Assembly: GCA_017311185.1 (NCBI GenBank) | Contig: JAESUZ010000134.1 | Coordinates: forward strand, 398,001-462,000 | Direction: 5' to 3' | DNA from: Proteles cristata cristata | Taxonomy: Eukaryota; Chordata; Mammalia; Carnivora; Hyaenidae | DNA length: 64,000 bases | In this document: positions 1 through 11,179 of the stretch, in pieces | Layout: each line of letters starts with the position of its first letter | Position numbering within the stretch: the first letter of the stretch is position 1 | Translations under genes and position numbers: made by a program | Notes under the pieces: generated by a model | What the model saw: the letters and a program-made list of their open reading frames with translations, nothing else | Databases searched by the model: none | What the model was told of the DNA's origin: nothing

Positions 1-806
1 GCCTGATTGGCCCATTCATTCTTTAGTAGAGTGTTTTCTAACCTTCATGATTTTGGAGATTTTCCAGACTTCTTCCTGTAATTGATTTCAAGTTTCAGAG
101 CATTATGATCTGACAGTGTGCATGGTATGATCTCTATTCTTTTATATTTATTGAGGGCTGCTTTATGTCCCAGTATGTGATCTATCTTGGAGAATGTGCC
201 GTGCACACTTGAGAAGAAAGTAAATTCCCTGGCCTCAGGATGTAAAGTTCTAAATATATCCGTCAGATCCATCTGGTCCAATGTGTCTTTCAAGTCCATT
301 ATTTCTTTAGTGATTTTCTGTCTGGTTGACCTATCCATTGCTGTAAGCGGAGTATTAAAGTCTCCTGCTGGTAGCACATTCTTATCTATAAGCTTGCTTC
401 TGTTTGTGATTAATTGTTTTAGATATTTAGGTGCTCCCATATTCGGTGCATAGACATTTATGATTGTTAGTTCTTCCTGATGGATGGACCCTGTAATTAT
501 TATGTAGTGCCCGTCTTCATCCTTTGTGATGGTCTTTAATTTAACGTCCAGTTTGTCTGATATAAGTATCGCTACTCCGGCTTTCTTTTGATTTCCTGTA
601 GCATGATATATATTTCTCCATCCCCTTACTTTTAATCTGTAGGTATCTTCCAATCTAAAATGAGTTTCTTGTAGACAGCATATAGATGGATTTTGTTTTT
701 TTATCCATTACCCTATGTCTTTTATTGGAGCATTCAGCCCATTTACATTCAGTGTTATTATTGAAATATGTGGGTATAGAGTCTTTGTATCTTTTGTAGG
801 CTTCAT
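1..806 (-). pseudogene. LINE-1 ORF2 endonuclease domain fragment (unit 1)
   Basis: This is the N-terminal part of LINE-1 ORF2p, the APE-type endonuclease that nicks target DNA for target-primed reverse transcription. The ATG is complementary to 804-806, 47 bp after the ORF1 stop. The open stretch 653-45 carries the endonuclease core: 'GDFN' preceded by P instead of the I seen in the other copies, a 'SKIDH' motif, and the '[10 protein letters not shown]' box with the catalytic Asp-His. Small deletions near 703 and 725, judged against the copy at 40160-40582, break the frame before residue 50. The rest of ORF2 lies left of the window. Not translatable as a full protein. Confidence 0.85.
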
Positions 807-852
807 GTTTGTGGTGGTGTCTCTTGTATCTTTGTTCCTTGCAACATTTCCT

Positions 853-1810
853 TCAGAGCATCCCCCTCAGGATTTCTTGTAGGGCTGGCTTCTTGGTGAC
901 AGATTCTTTCAATTTCTGTTTGTTTGGAAAGGTTTTTATCTCTCCTTCTATTCTGAATGACAGGCTTGCTGGATAGAGGATTCTTGGCTGCATATTTTTA
1001 CTGTTCATCACATCGAAGATCTCCTGCCATTCCTTTCTGGCCTGCCAAGTTTCAGTAGATAGGTCTGTCACCACTCTGATGGGTTTCCCTTTGTATGTGA
1101 GGGCCCTTTTCTCCCTAGCTGCTTTCAAAATTCTTTGTCCCTGTATTTTGCCATTTTTACTATGATATGCAGTGCAGAAGATCGATTCAAGTTACGTCTG
1201 AGGGGAGCCTCTTGTATTTCCATGTTTACTTGCTTCCCCAGGTCGGGGAAGTTCTCTGCTATAATTTGTTCCAGGACTCCTTCAGCACCTTTCCCTCTTT
1301 CTTCCTGTTCTAGGATTCCTATGATACGGATATTGTTGCTTTTGACCGTATCGCTGAGCTCTCGAATTCTTCTTTCCTGTTCCTGGATCAGTTTGTCTCT
1401 TTTTTTGTCAGCTTCTTGTTTTTCTATAATGGTGTCTTCTACATCACTTATTCTTCTTTCTGCCTCTTCAATCTGTGCATTGGAGGCCTCTAATTTATTA
1501 TGTATTTCATTTATCACATGTTTTAATCTTCATGCCTATTTTTATTTTCCATTCTGTCTGTAGCCTTAGTTTCTTTGATGTCCCCTATGTTTTTTTCAAG
1601 CCCAGCTATTAATTTTACCATTATTATTCTAAAATCTTGTTTATTTATGCTGCTGATATCTGTTTTGAGCAGTTCATTAGCTGTCATTTCTTCTTGGAGT
1701 TTCTTTGGAGGAGAGCTCTTTCTTTTCATCATTTTTGTTAGATTTCTGGCTCTTGTTGGTTTTAGAGACCTGTTAATGCTCTCTGTATCTATGAGCGCTG
1801 CTATATCCAA
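853..1810 (-). pseudogene. LINE-1 ORF1 (ORF1p RNA-binding protein), frameshifted, unit 1
   Basis: ORF1p is the trimeric coiled-coil RNA chaperone of the LINE-1 ribonucleoprotein. Three consecutive open pieces give the protein in order: 1810-1523 (basic N-terminus with 'KRKSSPPKKLQEE'), 1517-1125 (coiled coil 'IEEAERRISDVED', then the RRM region 'NIRIIGI' and 'ENFPDLGK'), and 1128-853 (C-terminal domain 'REKRALTYKGKPIRV' to the end 'LQEILRGML'). Frame changes near 1520 and 1127 prevent a single product. Exactly the same lesions are in unit 2, so they predate the duplication. The stop lies 47 bp before the ORF2 start, the usual LINE-1 arrangement. Confidence 0.88.
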
Positions 1811-2267
1811 GAAGACTCTTTGTCCAGGGCCTATGCTTTCAGAGAGTGATTTTTGAATGGTATCTCTTGGTATCTCTTGTTGGGACCTTGGTTATTTTAT
1901 TTTTCTATTCGTAGTGATATTTGGGACACTCAACCTTGTATACTCTGGCTTGTTTCTTGAGGTAGCCCTGGAAAAGAAACCAGACAGACAGACACACAGG
2001 GGGCAGGAGCACACAAACGTACAGGCTAATTCAACTAACATGCAAAGCGCGTGGGAAAACGAAAAAGTTAAGAGAAAAGACGGAGGAAGGAGGGCGAATA
2101 ATAGGGAGTATAAAATACAAAAAAGGGTCAAAAAGGAGAAAAGAAAAGGAAAAAAGAAGATAACCGATGGACAAAGAACGGTTTAAAGCATATAACCGGA
2201 TTTCCCAGTCACAGTTAAATAGTCGTGTGTATGCAGTGCTGGTTGAAGAGCATAGAGAAAGAGAAGA

Positions 2268-4264
2268 GTGGACATCCCTGTCGCGTTCCTGATCTCAGGG
2301 GGAAAGCTCTCAGTTTTTCCCCGTTGAGAATGATGTTAGCTGAAGGCTTCTCATAGATGGCTTTGATGATGTTTAAGTAGGTTCCTTCTATCCCAACTTT
2401 CTCGAGAGTCTTTATTAAGAAGGGATGCTGTATTTTGTCAAATGGTTTTTCTGCATCAACGGAGAAGATCATATGGTTTTGATCTTTTCTTTTATTGATG
2501 TGATGTATCACATTGATTGATTTGCGAATATTGAACCAGCCCTGTAACCCAGGAATGAATCCCACTTGATCTTGGTGTATGATTCTCTTTATCGGCTGCT
2601 GGATTCGATTGCAAGGATCCTGTTGAGAATTTTTGCATCCGTATTCATCAAGGATATTGGCCCGTAGTGCTCTTTTTTTGCTGGATCTCTGTCTGGCTTG
2701 GGAATCAGAGTGATGCTGGCTTCATAAAATGAGTCCGGGAGTTTTCCTTCGATTTCTATTTATTGGAATAGCTAGAGAAGAATTGGGATTAATTCTGTTT
2801 TAAATGTCTGGTAGAATTCCCCAGGGAAGCCATCAGGTCCAGGGCTCTTATTTGTTGGGAGATTTTTGATCACTGATTCGATTTCTTCACTCGTTATGGA
2901 TCTGTTCAGGTTTTCTATTATTTCCCGTGTGAATTTTGGTAGTGAGTGTGTGTTTAGGAGTTTGTCCATTTCTTCTAAGTTGTCCAATTTGTTGGCATAT
3001 AATTTTTCCTAGTATTCCCTGATAATCGCTTGTATTTCTGAGGGGTTGGTTGTAATAAGTCCATTTTCATTCATGATTTTGTCTATTTGGGTGCTCTCTC
3101 TTTTCTTTTTGATAAGTCTGGTAGAGGCTTGTCATTTTTGTTTACTTTTTCAAAAAACCAACTCTTGGTTTCATGGATCTGTTCAGTTGTTTCTTTGGTC
3201 TCTATGTTGTTTATTTCTGTTCTAATTTTTACTATTTCTCTTCTTCTACTGGGTTTAGGGCTTTCTTCTTCCTCTGCCTCTTGTTCCTTTAGGTGAGCTG
3301 TTAGATTTTGGACTTGCACTTTTCCTAATTTCATGAAATAGGCCTGGAGAGCAATGTACTTGCCTCTTAGGACCGCCTTTGCCGCATCCCATAGATTTTG
3401 GATTGTTGTGTTTTCATTTTCATTTGTTTCCATATATTTTTTAATTTCCTCTCTAATTGCCTGATTGGCCCATTCATTCTTTAGTAGAGTGTTTTCTAAC
3501 CTTCATGATTTTGGAGATTTTCCAGACTTCTTCCTGTAATTGATTTCAAGTTTCAGAGCATTATGATCTGACAGTGTGCATGGTATGATCTCTATTCTTT
3601 TATATTTCTTGAGGGCTGCTTTATGTCCCAGTGTGTGATCTATCTTGGAGAATATGCCATGCGCACTTGAGAAGAAAGTGAATTCTCTGGCCTCAGGATG
3701 TAAAGTTCTAAATATATCCGTCAAATCCATCTGGTCCAATGTGTCTTTCAAGTCCATTATTTCTTTAGTGATTTTCTGTCTGGTTGACCTATCCATTGCT
3801 GTAAGCGGAGTATTAAAGTCCCCTGCTATTAGCACATTCTTATCTATAAGCTTGCTTCTGTTTGTGATTAATTGTTTTAGATATTTAGGTGCTCCCATAT
3901 TCGGTGCATAGACATTTATGATTGTTAGTTCTTCCTGATGGATGGACCCTGTAATTATTATGTAGTGCCCGTCTTCATCCTTTGTGATGGTCTTTAATTT
4001 AACGTCCAGTTTGTCTGATATAAGTATCGCTACTCCGGCTTTCTTTTGATTTCCTGTAGCATGATATATATTTCTCCATCCCCTTACTTTTAATCTGTAG
4101 GTATCTTCCAATCTAAAATGAGTTTCTTGTAGACAGCATATAGATGGATTTTGTTTTTTTATCCATTACCCTATGTCTTTTATTGGAGCATTCAGCCCAT
4201 TTACATTCAGTGTTATTATTGAAATATGTGGGTATAGAGTCTTTGTATCTTTTGTAGGCTTCAT
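2268..4264 (-). pseudogene. LINE-1 ORF2 (endonuclease to reverse transcriptase), broken and 3'-truncated, unit 2
   Basis: ORF2p combines endonuclease, reverse transcriptase and a C-terminal zinc-knuckle region. Open pieces in order: 4111-3503 (endonuclease with intact 'IAGDFN' and '[10 protein letters not shown]'), 3433-3083 (linker, 'NIETKETTEQ'), 2987-2772 (reverse-transcriptase start, '[14 protein letters not shown]'), and 2565 leftward ('[15 protein letters not shown]', motif A as '[13 protein letters not shown]', where other copies have 'AFDKIQ', and 'SGTRQGCPL'). The sequence then runs straight into unit 1's 5' UTR at 2267, so motif C (FADD), the C-terminus and the 3' UTR are missing. 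Several frame breaks; nonfunctional. Confidence 0.87.
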
Positions 4265-4310
4265 GTTTGTGGTGGTGTCTCTTGTATCTTTGTTCCTTGC
4301 AACATTTCCT

Positions 4311-5268
4311 TCAGAGCATCCCCCTCAGGATTTCTTGTAGGGCTGGCTTCTTGGTGACAGATTCTTTCAATTTCTGTTTGTTTGGAAAGGTTTTTATCTC
4401 TCCTTCTATTCTGAATGACAGGCTTGCTGGATAGAGGATTCTTGGCTGCATATTTTTACTGTTCATCACATCGAAGATCTCCTGCCATTCCTTTCTGGCC
4501 TGCCAAGTTTCAGTAGATAGGTCTGTCACCACTCTGATGGGTTTCCCTTTGTATGTGAGGGCCCTTTTCTCCCTAGCTGCTTTCAAAATTCTTTGTCCCT
4601 GTATTTTGCCATTTTTACTATGATATGCAGTGCAGAAGATCGATTCAAGTTACGTCTGAGGGGAGCCTCTTGTATTTCCATGTTTACTTGCTTCCCCAGG
4701 TCGGGGAAGTTCTCTGCTATAATTTGTTCCAGGACTCCTTCAGCACCTTTCCCTCTTTCTTCCTGTTCTAGGATTCCTATGATACGGATATTGTTGCTTT
4801 TGACCGTATCGCTGAGCTCTCGAATTCTTCTTTCCTGTTCCTGGATCAGTTTGTCTCTTTTTTTGTCAGCTTCTTGTTTTTCTATAATGGTGTCTTCTAC
4901 ATCACTTATTCTTCTTTCTGCCTCTTCAATCTGTGCATTGGAGGCCTCTAATTTATTATGTATTTCATTTATCACATGTTTTAATCTTCATGCCTATTTT
5001 TATTTTCCATTCTGTCTGTAGCCTTAGTTTCTTTGATGTCCCCTATGTTTTTTTCAAGCCCAGCTATTAATTTTACCATTATTATTCTAAAATCTTGTTT
5101 ATTTATGCTGCTGATATCTGTTTTGAGCAGTTCATTAGCTGTCATTTCTTCTTGGAGTTTCTTTGGAGGAGAGCTCTTTCTTTTCATCATTTTTGTTAGA
5201 TTTCTGGCTCTTGTTGGTTTTAGAGACCTGTTAATGCTCTCTGTATCTATGAGCGCTGCTATATCCAA
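4311..5268 (-). pseudogene. LINE-1 ORF1, frameshifted, unit 2
   Basis: Translated pieces (5268-4981, 4975-4583, 4586-4311) are identical to those of the ORF1 copy at 853-1810, including both frame breaks. Domain order is basic N-terminus, coiled coil, RRM-like region and C-terminal domain. The complete identity argues that the duplication, or a later homogenising event, is recent relative to the decay of the element. Confidence 0.88.
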
Positions 5269-5725
5269 GAAGACTCTTTGTCCAGGGCCTATGCTTTCAG
5301 AGAGTGATTTTTGAATGGTATCTCTTGGTATCTCTTGTTGGGACCTTGGTTATTTTATTTTTCTATTCGTAGTGATATTTGGGACACTCAACCTTGTATA
5401 CTCTGGCTTGTTTCTTGAGGTAGCCCTGGAAAAGAAACCAGACAGACAGACACACAGGGGGCAGGAGCACACAAACGTACAGGCTAATTCAACTAACATG
5501 CAAAGCGCGTGGGAAAACGAAAAAGTTAAGAGAAAAGACGGAGGAAGGAGGGCGAATAATAGGGAGTATAAAATACAAAAAAGGGTCAAAAAGGAGAAAA
5601 GAAAAGGAAAAAAGAAGATAACCGATGGACAAAGAACGGTTTAAAGCATATAACCGGATTTCCCAGTCACAGTTAAATAGTCGTGTGTATGCAGTGCTGG
5701 TTGAAGAGCATAGAGAAAGAGAAGA

Positions 5726-6434
5726 CAGGGCAGGGCTGAGGCACAATTGGAAATAGAATGAACAGGCAGAAGGGACAAGAAGCTTTTTTCCAAGAGGTAA
5801 AGGGTAGAATATGGTTGGATAGGTGAGAGAAAGATGCTGTTTTTATCCAGAGAACCTATATAGTCTAATTACTCCTGAGAGAAAGAGATGAAGATGTCAG
5901 TAGGTGTAGAATTTACATCTACAGCATGGACTTGTTGTGATTGTTTATGTAAGCCGGGGACCAGAGTTAATCAGGTCAGCATTATGGGGAAAAAAGAGAG
6001 AAAAGAGAAAGAAGAAGCAGAAAAGAAAGAAAAAAAGAGGGAGGAGGGCAGCCCTCAGGCAGGGATGGGCATGGTGTGATCCAGTGCCTCAGGCGGGAGC
6101 TGTACCTTGGTGGTTGTGGGGAGGAGATTGACGGTGCTCCATCCCTTCTTGAACCAAGCGCTGCACCTTGCTTTTTTGGGCGTGTAATCTCCCCGTACTG
6201 GGGGCACAGCCAGAGTTGGTTGTACTCTTTAACCCAGGCCAGTTCCAATCTCCAAATCCCAGTCCACGCGCCCCGCTGAAATTGCCTTAGACACAGCCAC
6301 CCAGGCAACCCCCTCAGGGCAATTCCAGGCCCCCTGCCGAGCTCTGGGGGTGGAGTCAGAATCTCTGCTTCTTTCTCTGGGTTGGGCTGGTGAGCTTGGG
6401 TGGTGGCTTGCCTGCCGGGTGTACTGAGCCCGAG
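5726..6434 (-). mobile_element. L1: LINE-1 5' UTR, 5'-truncated, with an extra segment
   Basis: From about 6050 to 6434 the sequence aligns with the 5' UTR of the full-length copy (41758-42143), from 'cctcaggcagggatggg' to 'cctgccgggt', and then stops, so the element lacks its true 5' end, the 195-bp monomers and the YY1 start. Compared with the full-length copy, about 620 bp (roughly 5434-6050) are extra here, bounded on both sides by 'gccct'. The part near 5740-5935 does not look like LINE-1; it may be 5' UTR of another subfamily or foreign filler. The purine-rich tract 5985-6045 is typical of LINE-1 5' UTRs. Confidence 0.75.
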
Positions 6435-8050
6435 CTTAAATTATTTGGCATTATTTTATGGAAACAGTTGCTGTTTCCAGGAGTATATGATGATGTGATT
6501 GACTAGAACCAGGTTATGGGACAAACTCTGAAGCAGAGCGTAAAGGTGAGAGGGGAGATATTCCATCCTTGAAATAATGGATGATGTTGATAAAAGCAGG
6601 CAGGGATAGATGCTAGGAAGTCAAGACAATGGATGTTCAACATAAGTAATACTATTATCACCATTAGTTTTACAAGTCAGAATTCTTTATAGTATTCAAA
6701 CCATAGACATTGAAATAACACATTAAAATATAGTTATGAATACCTTTATTTCTTGTTTTAAGTGTTTTTCACCTAATTTTATTTCATATTATATCAGCTA
6801 GCTGTGCTGTTGAGGCCATTAAGAATTGAGGCCTTGGGCAGGTTTTTTGAAACTTTCTTAACTACAATTTATTCCTTTTCAGTATGGAAGTTACTTTGTC
6901 TGCCTTATAGTGAAAAGCCTGAAACATGATAAAAAAGAAAGAATATTAAAAAAAATGTAGTTTTTTTACAACACATATATTAGGGACATAACCACATCAT
7001 ATTTTTATAAATGAAGTGGCCAAAGCCCTTTATGATATTACTTTTGTGTTTTGGGTTTTCTCATTAGGAAATATATTAATTCACTAGTATAATACTAAGG
7101 TATAAGAATGTTGTAAGTTGAGGCATCATGTTTAGATACCTAATGTTTTCTTTAAATTCAGGATGAAATTATTTCTTTAAATAATTTCTCCTTCTATACA
7201 GACTTCACATGATAAATTCATAAACCACTGAGTTTTTGAAACAAAGGACTCTTTAGAGTCATTTAATTCAGAGCTCAGAAAATCTTTCTCTAAGAAGAAC
7301 TGCAATAATTCTCTCAGTCTGTGGGCTTTGGAATACATAAGATTGTACAGGAGACAATATGTATGACTGTATATTTGAGGATATTATAGTCCAAGTGAAG
7401 AATGAAGTCCAGATTAAACGCATACCTAAAAAGCTAAAACTCAAGTAACAGATGCTATTTATCAATGTAAGATACAGATTTTGGTTAGGTGTATGAATGT
7501 TTAAAGTTAGGTAAGGCTTATTGATATTATCAGTATAAACTTAGAAAATAAAGCCAGAATGTTGGTCATAATTATAGCTTTGTGTTGATATATCACTTTA
7601 GAATGTAAGAAACATCTTATGACTGAAATATTTACATTTTAAAAATTGTTGTGTATTTATCAGTTTTTAGACACATTCAATTAGAAAAAAATAAAAGGAA
7701 TTCCTGTTAGGGAGAGTATATAAATTTATCAGTAAAGCAAATGATAGGGAGAAAATATCCAATGTTTTAGGAAGGGAAGCTATATTCTTAGCACTACAGT
7801 GGGAAAGAATTAGAGTTTTCCTCTTGTTGATATACCTAAAGTTCATATTAATTCTGAAAATAAGGGTGTGGATTTTATTTTTTCATTTTAGTCTGATAGA
7901 TAGCTAAATACCATGGAAAGAATACACTTCGAGAAAAATAGAAAAACTTTATGATCCAAAAAGAGTCTATATAATTTTCAAATAAATTGATCATTAATGG
8001 AGTGTGAAGTTTTATAAATAAAATCAGAATATTAAAAATATGTCCACATA
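6435..8050. other. Unique AT-rich DNA, no gene seen
   Basis: I find no coding potential, recognisable repeat or RNA gene here. The only open frame of note, 65 codons at 7268-7465 on the minus strand, has no recognisable composition or motif. Confidence 0.6.
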
Positions 8051-8515
8051 GAGGTACCTGGTGGCTCAGTCAGTAGAGCACCCAACTTCGGCTCAGGTCA
8101 TATTTCTTTTTTTCTTTTTTCTTTTTTTTTTAAAATTTATTTCTGAGAGAGAGAGAGAGGCAGACAGACAGACAGCGTGAGTAGGGGAGGGTCAGAGAGA
8201 GAGGGCGACACAGAATCTGAAACAGGCTCCAGGCTCTGAGCTGGCTGTCAGCACAGAGCCTGACGCGTGGGGCTCGAACCCACGAACCGTGAGATCATGA
8301 ACTGAGCCGAAGTCGGAAGCTTAACTGACTGAGCCACCCAGGCACCCCAGCTCAGGTCATATTTCATGGTTTGTGATTTCAAGCCCCTTGTTGGGCTCTG
8401 TGCTGACAGCTCGGAGTCTGCAGCCTGCTTCAGAGTCTGTTTCTCCCTCTCTCTATGCTCCTCCCCTTCTCTCTCTCTCTGTCTCTCTCAAAAATAAATA
8501 AACTTTAAAAAACCA
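8051..8515 (+). mobile_element. SINEC: Carnivore tRNA-type SINE, split by another SINE
   Basis: The plus-strand SINE starts at 'gaggtacctggtggctcagt', breaks off at 8106 and resumes at 8350-8365, where the last 16 bases are repeated. It ends in a CT-rich stretch and an 'aaaataaataaact' tail near 8510. The repeated 16 bp is the target-site duplication of the inner SINE. Confidence 0.92.
8107..8349 (-). mobile_element. SINEC: Carnivore tRNA-type SINE nested in the SINE at 8051
   Basis: Minus-strand copy: poly-T tail, GA-rich stretch, then the reversed tRNA-like head ending 'gagccacccaggcacccc'. It is flanked by the perfect 16-bp target-site duplication gctcaggtcatatttc (8091-8106 and 8350-8365), the signature of LINE-1-driven insertion. 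It is younger than its host SINE. Confidence 0.95.
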
Positions 8516-9317
8516 TAAAAAATATGTCTACATATCCAGCCACTCAGTATGTTACTGAAATTTATACATTTCTCAAGTTACAGTTATGTACAAATGAGCA
8601 CTTCATGAGCTGTATATAACATTCATACTCAGAAAAGAATAAAAGAGTACTGCTTTCATATTACATTATGGCTTTTATTTTGTGATTTCATTAGAAATAT
8701 ATTTGTTGCAATTCATGCACTTTGTATATACCATGGCTCAATATCTGAAATGAAGGAATTTTATAGCCATTGTAAATTTAGAAATAAAGAGGTCAAAGGA
8801 AGAAAGAAATAATTACATTTGTGGTCATTTCCATTTTTTAAAAAAATTATATAGAAAAATCTAAACTTCATAAGATACTCAATTTATTGTTTCAGTTTGT
8901 GAAATTAGGCATTGTGTAAACATGTTGTCATTCACTCCAAGTTTCAAGGTCTTATAATAATGCTTCATGGTCTTGATGTGGAGAAGTTTCGTTGAGCTAC
9001 TTCTGAAAGGGCATAGATGCTGTCATTTAGTACAGAATATCTTATTTTTTAACAATGGCTAAAACTAACCTGTTTTATTCTTAGAGAATACTTGACACAA
9101 GTTTAAAGATCTGTCAGCTCTTTTTATTTATTTTTATCTGAATGAATAATGGATGTATGTTAAATTTGGAGAAGTTTGAGTACTCTCTAATGCCAGAGTT
9201 CTTACCCAAACTCTGGAATTGTACTGGAAACACATCACAAAATCCTATTAACAGTTAATCTCCAGCTTTTTTTTACAAATTTCAGAGGGATATATTTATT
9301 TATAATTTCAGGTGGAC
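8516..9317. other. Unique AT-rich DNA, no gene seen
   Basis: No recognisable repeat, open frame or RNA gene between the SINE and the L2 fragment. Confidence 0.55.
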
Positions 9318-9500
9318 ATTTATTCGTTAATCCATCAAAAATAGGTAATTCTTGAGTATTTGTTTTGATCTTTGAACTGTGCTCTGGGCTGGGGATTTTA
9401 ATTAGAAAGCACGTGGTGTCTCTTATGAAAACTTAGAGTGTAGTCAGGGAGGCACATGCTGATTGATTAATTACAATAAGAAATGCAAGATTGTGGATAT
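9318..9500 (-). repeat. L2: LINE-2 3'-end fragment
   Basis: The run 'taatccatcaaaaatag...gagtatttgttttgatc...aactgtgctctgggctgggga' resembles the reversed L2 3' end ('attgagcgcctactatgtgccaggcactg' style), followed by an 'acatgctgattgattaattacaataa' segment. It is strongly diverged. Confidence 0.5.
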
Positions 9501-9785
9501 GACATTGATTATAATGTAGAGGTATATCCTGTAATAAAGGCTATTAATAAGGAGCTTTAACTTACCCAAGAAGGTCAAGAACAAACTTCCCTGAGGATGT
9601 GACACAAGCTAAGATTTGAAGGATATTAGTTAACTAAGTGGAAAAGCAGAGGAGGACTTTACCATTAGAGAGAAAAGCTTGATCAAACACTCTTTGATGA
9701 CTGGGAGCAGGAGGAAATCTAAAGAAGACTGGTGGAAATAAAAGGAAGCCAAAAGCATGTTTTTTTTCCCCCAGGGCTTAAGAAT

Positions 9786-11167
9786 TTTTAAAATATTTAT
9801 TTATTTATTTATTTATTATTTATTTTTAAGTAGTTTATTGTCAAGTTGGTTTCCATATAACACCCAGTGCTCATCCCCACAAGTGCCCTCCTCCATGCCC
9901 ATCCCCCCCTCCCACCCCCAACAGCCCAAAGTTTGTTCTTGGCATTCAAGAGTCTCTCATGGTTTGCCTCCCTCCTTCTCCCTCCCTCTCCCCCACTATT
10001 TTTCCCCTTCTTCTCCCCCATGGTCCTCCATTAAGTTCCTCCTAATCCTCCTATATGTGCAAATATATGGTATCTGTCCTTCTCTGCAAGAATTATTTAG
10101 CTCAACATAACACCCTCAAGTTCCATCCATGTTGCTACACATGGTCAGAATGCATTCTTTCTCATTTCCATGTAATATTCCATTGTATAGATAAACCACA
10201 TCTTCTTGATCCATTCATCAGTTGATGGACACTTAGGCTCTTTCCATGTTTTAGCTATTGTTGGGAGTGTGGCTATGAACATTGGGATGCATGTGCCCCT
10301 ATGCATCAGCACTCCTGTATACCTTGGGTAAATTCCTAGCAGTGCTATTGCTGAGTCATAGGGGAGTTCTATTGTTAATTTTTTTGAGGAAACTCCACAC
10401 TGTTTTCCAGAGGGGCTGTACCCATTTACATTCCCACCAACAGTGTAGGAGGGTGTCTGTTTCTCCACATCCTTGTCAGCATCTAGAGTCCTCTGATTTG
10501 CTCATTTTAGCATGAGGTGGTATCTCAGTGTGGTTTTGATTTGTATTTCCCTGATGCTGAGCATTGTTTCATGTGTCTGTGGGCCATCTGGATGTTCTCT
10601 TTGGAGAAGTGTCTGTTCATGTGTTCTGCCCATTTCTTCAGTGAATTGTTTGTTTTTCGGGTGTGGAGTTTGGTGAGTTCCTTATCGATTTTGAATACCA
10701 GCCCTCTATCTGATATGTCATTTACAGCTACCTTTTCCCATTCCGTTGGTTGCCTATAAGTTTATGGATTGTTTCCTTTGCTGTGCAGAGGCTTTTAATC
10801 TTGATGAGGTCTCAATAGTTCATTTTTGCTCTTGATTCCCTTGCCTTTGGGGATGTGCCAAGTAAGAAATCGCTGCGGTGGAGGTCAAAGAGGTTGTTTC
10901 CTGCTTTCTCCTCTAGGGTTTTGATGGTATCCTGTCTCACATTCAAGTCTTTTATCCATTTTGAGTTTATTTTTGTGTATGCTGTGAGAAAAATGATCTA
11001 GTTTCATTCTTCTGCATGTTGCTGTCCAGTTCTCCCAGCACCATCTGTTAAAGAGACTTTTTTCCATTGGATAGTCTTTACTGCTTTGTCAAAGATTAGT
11101 TGACTGTACATTTTTGGGTCCAAATCTGAGGTTTCTATTCTATTACATTGGTCTATGTGTCTGTGCC
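9786..11167 (-). mobile_element. L1: LINE-1, 5'-truncated copy (ORF2 C-terminus and 3' UTR)
   Basis: A TTTA-rich tail (9792-9835) precedes the LINE-1 3' UTR beginning 'tagtttattgtcaagttgg', then the ORF2 C-terminal region on the minus strand, aligning with 36537-37902 of the full-length copy. It stops at 11167 ('gtgtctgtgcc') with a run of A, so it is truncated inside ORF2. I could not find a convincing target-site duplication. The ORF2 part carries frame breaks. The 3' UTR holds a strong G-quadruplex motif on the LINE-1 sense strand (9898-9919). Confidence 0.92.
9898..9919 (-). other. G-quadruplex motif in LINE-1 3' UTR
   Basis: On the minus strand there are four G runs of 5, 3, 6 and 3 with one- or two-base loops. 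Such motifs are a known feature of mammalian LINE-1 3' UTRs. Confidence 0.7.
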
Positions 11168-11179
11168 AAAAAAAAAAAA

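Larger units (their letters stand above)
1..2267 (-). mobile_element. L1: LINE-1, duplicated unit 1 (partial; continues left of window)
   Basis: Read on the minus strand, this is 5' UTR (about 1820-2267), broken ORF1 (853-1810) and the start of ORF2 with its endonuclease domain (1-806). It repeats at 3459-5725 with a constant offset of 3,458 bp. Unit 1's 5' UTR abuts reverse-transcriptase sequence of unit 2 at 2267/2268, an order no LINE-1 has, so this is a rearrangement and not two ordinary insertions. The 3' part of the element lies before position 1. Identification is certain from the ORF1p and ORF2p fragments; the subfamily cannot be named without a library search. Confidence 0.93.
2268..5725 (-). 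mobile_element. L1: LINE-1, duplicated unit 2 (3,458 bp)
   Basis: Minus-strand LINE-1 running from 5' UTR (right) through ORF1 and ORF2 endonuclease to the middle of the reverse transcriptase (left), where it joins unit 1. Unit length equals the repeat offset, 3,458 bp. The left junction shares the three bases AGA (2265-2267) between 5' UTR and ORF2 sequence, judged against the intact order at 38581. Identity with unit 1 ends at 5725/5726. By eye the units are identical from 372/3830 rightward; the 11 differences seen all fall in 147-371. Confidence 0.92.

Noticed and set aside
187..453. Plus-strand frames over the LINE-1 copies (for example 187-453, 1135-1563, 38460-38672)
   Set aside because: Shadows of ORF1 and ORF2 on the opposite strand.
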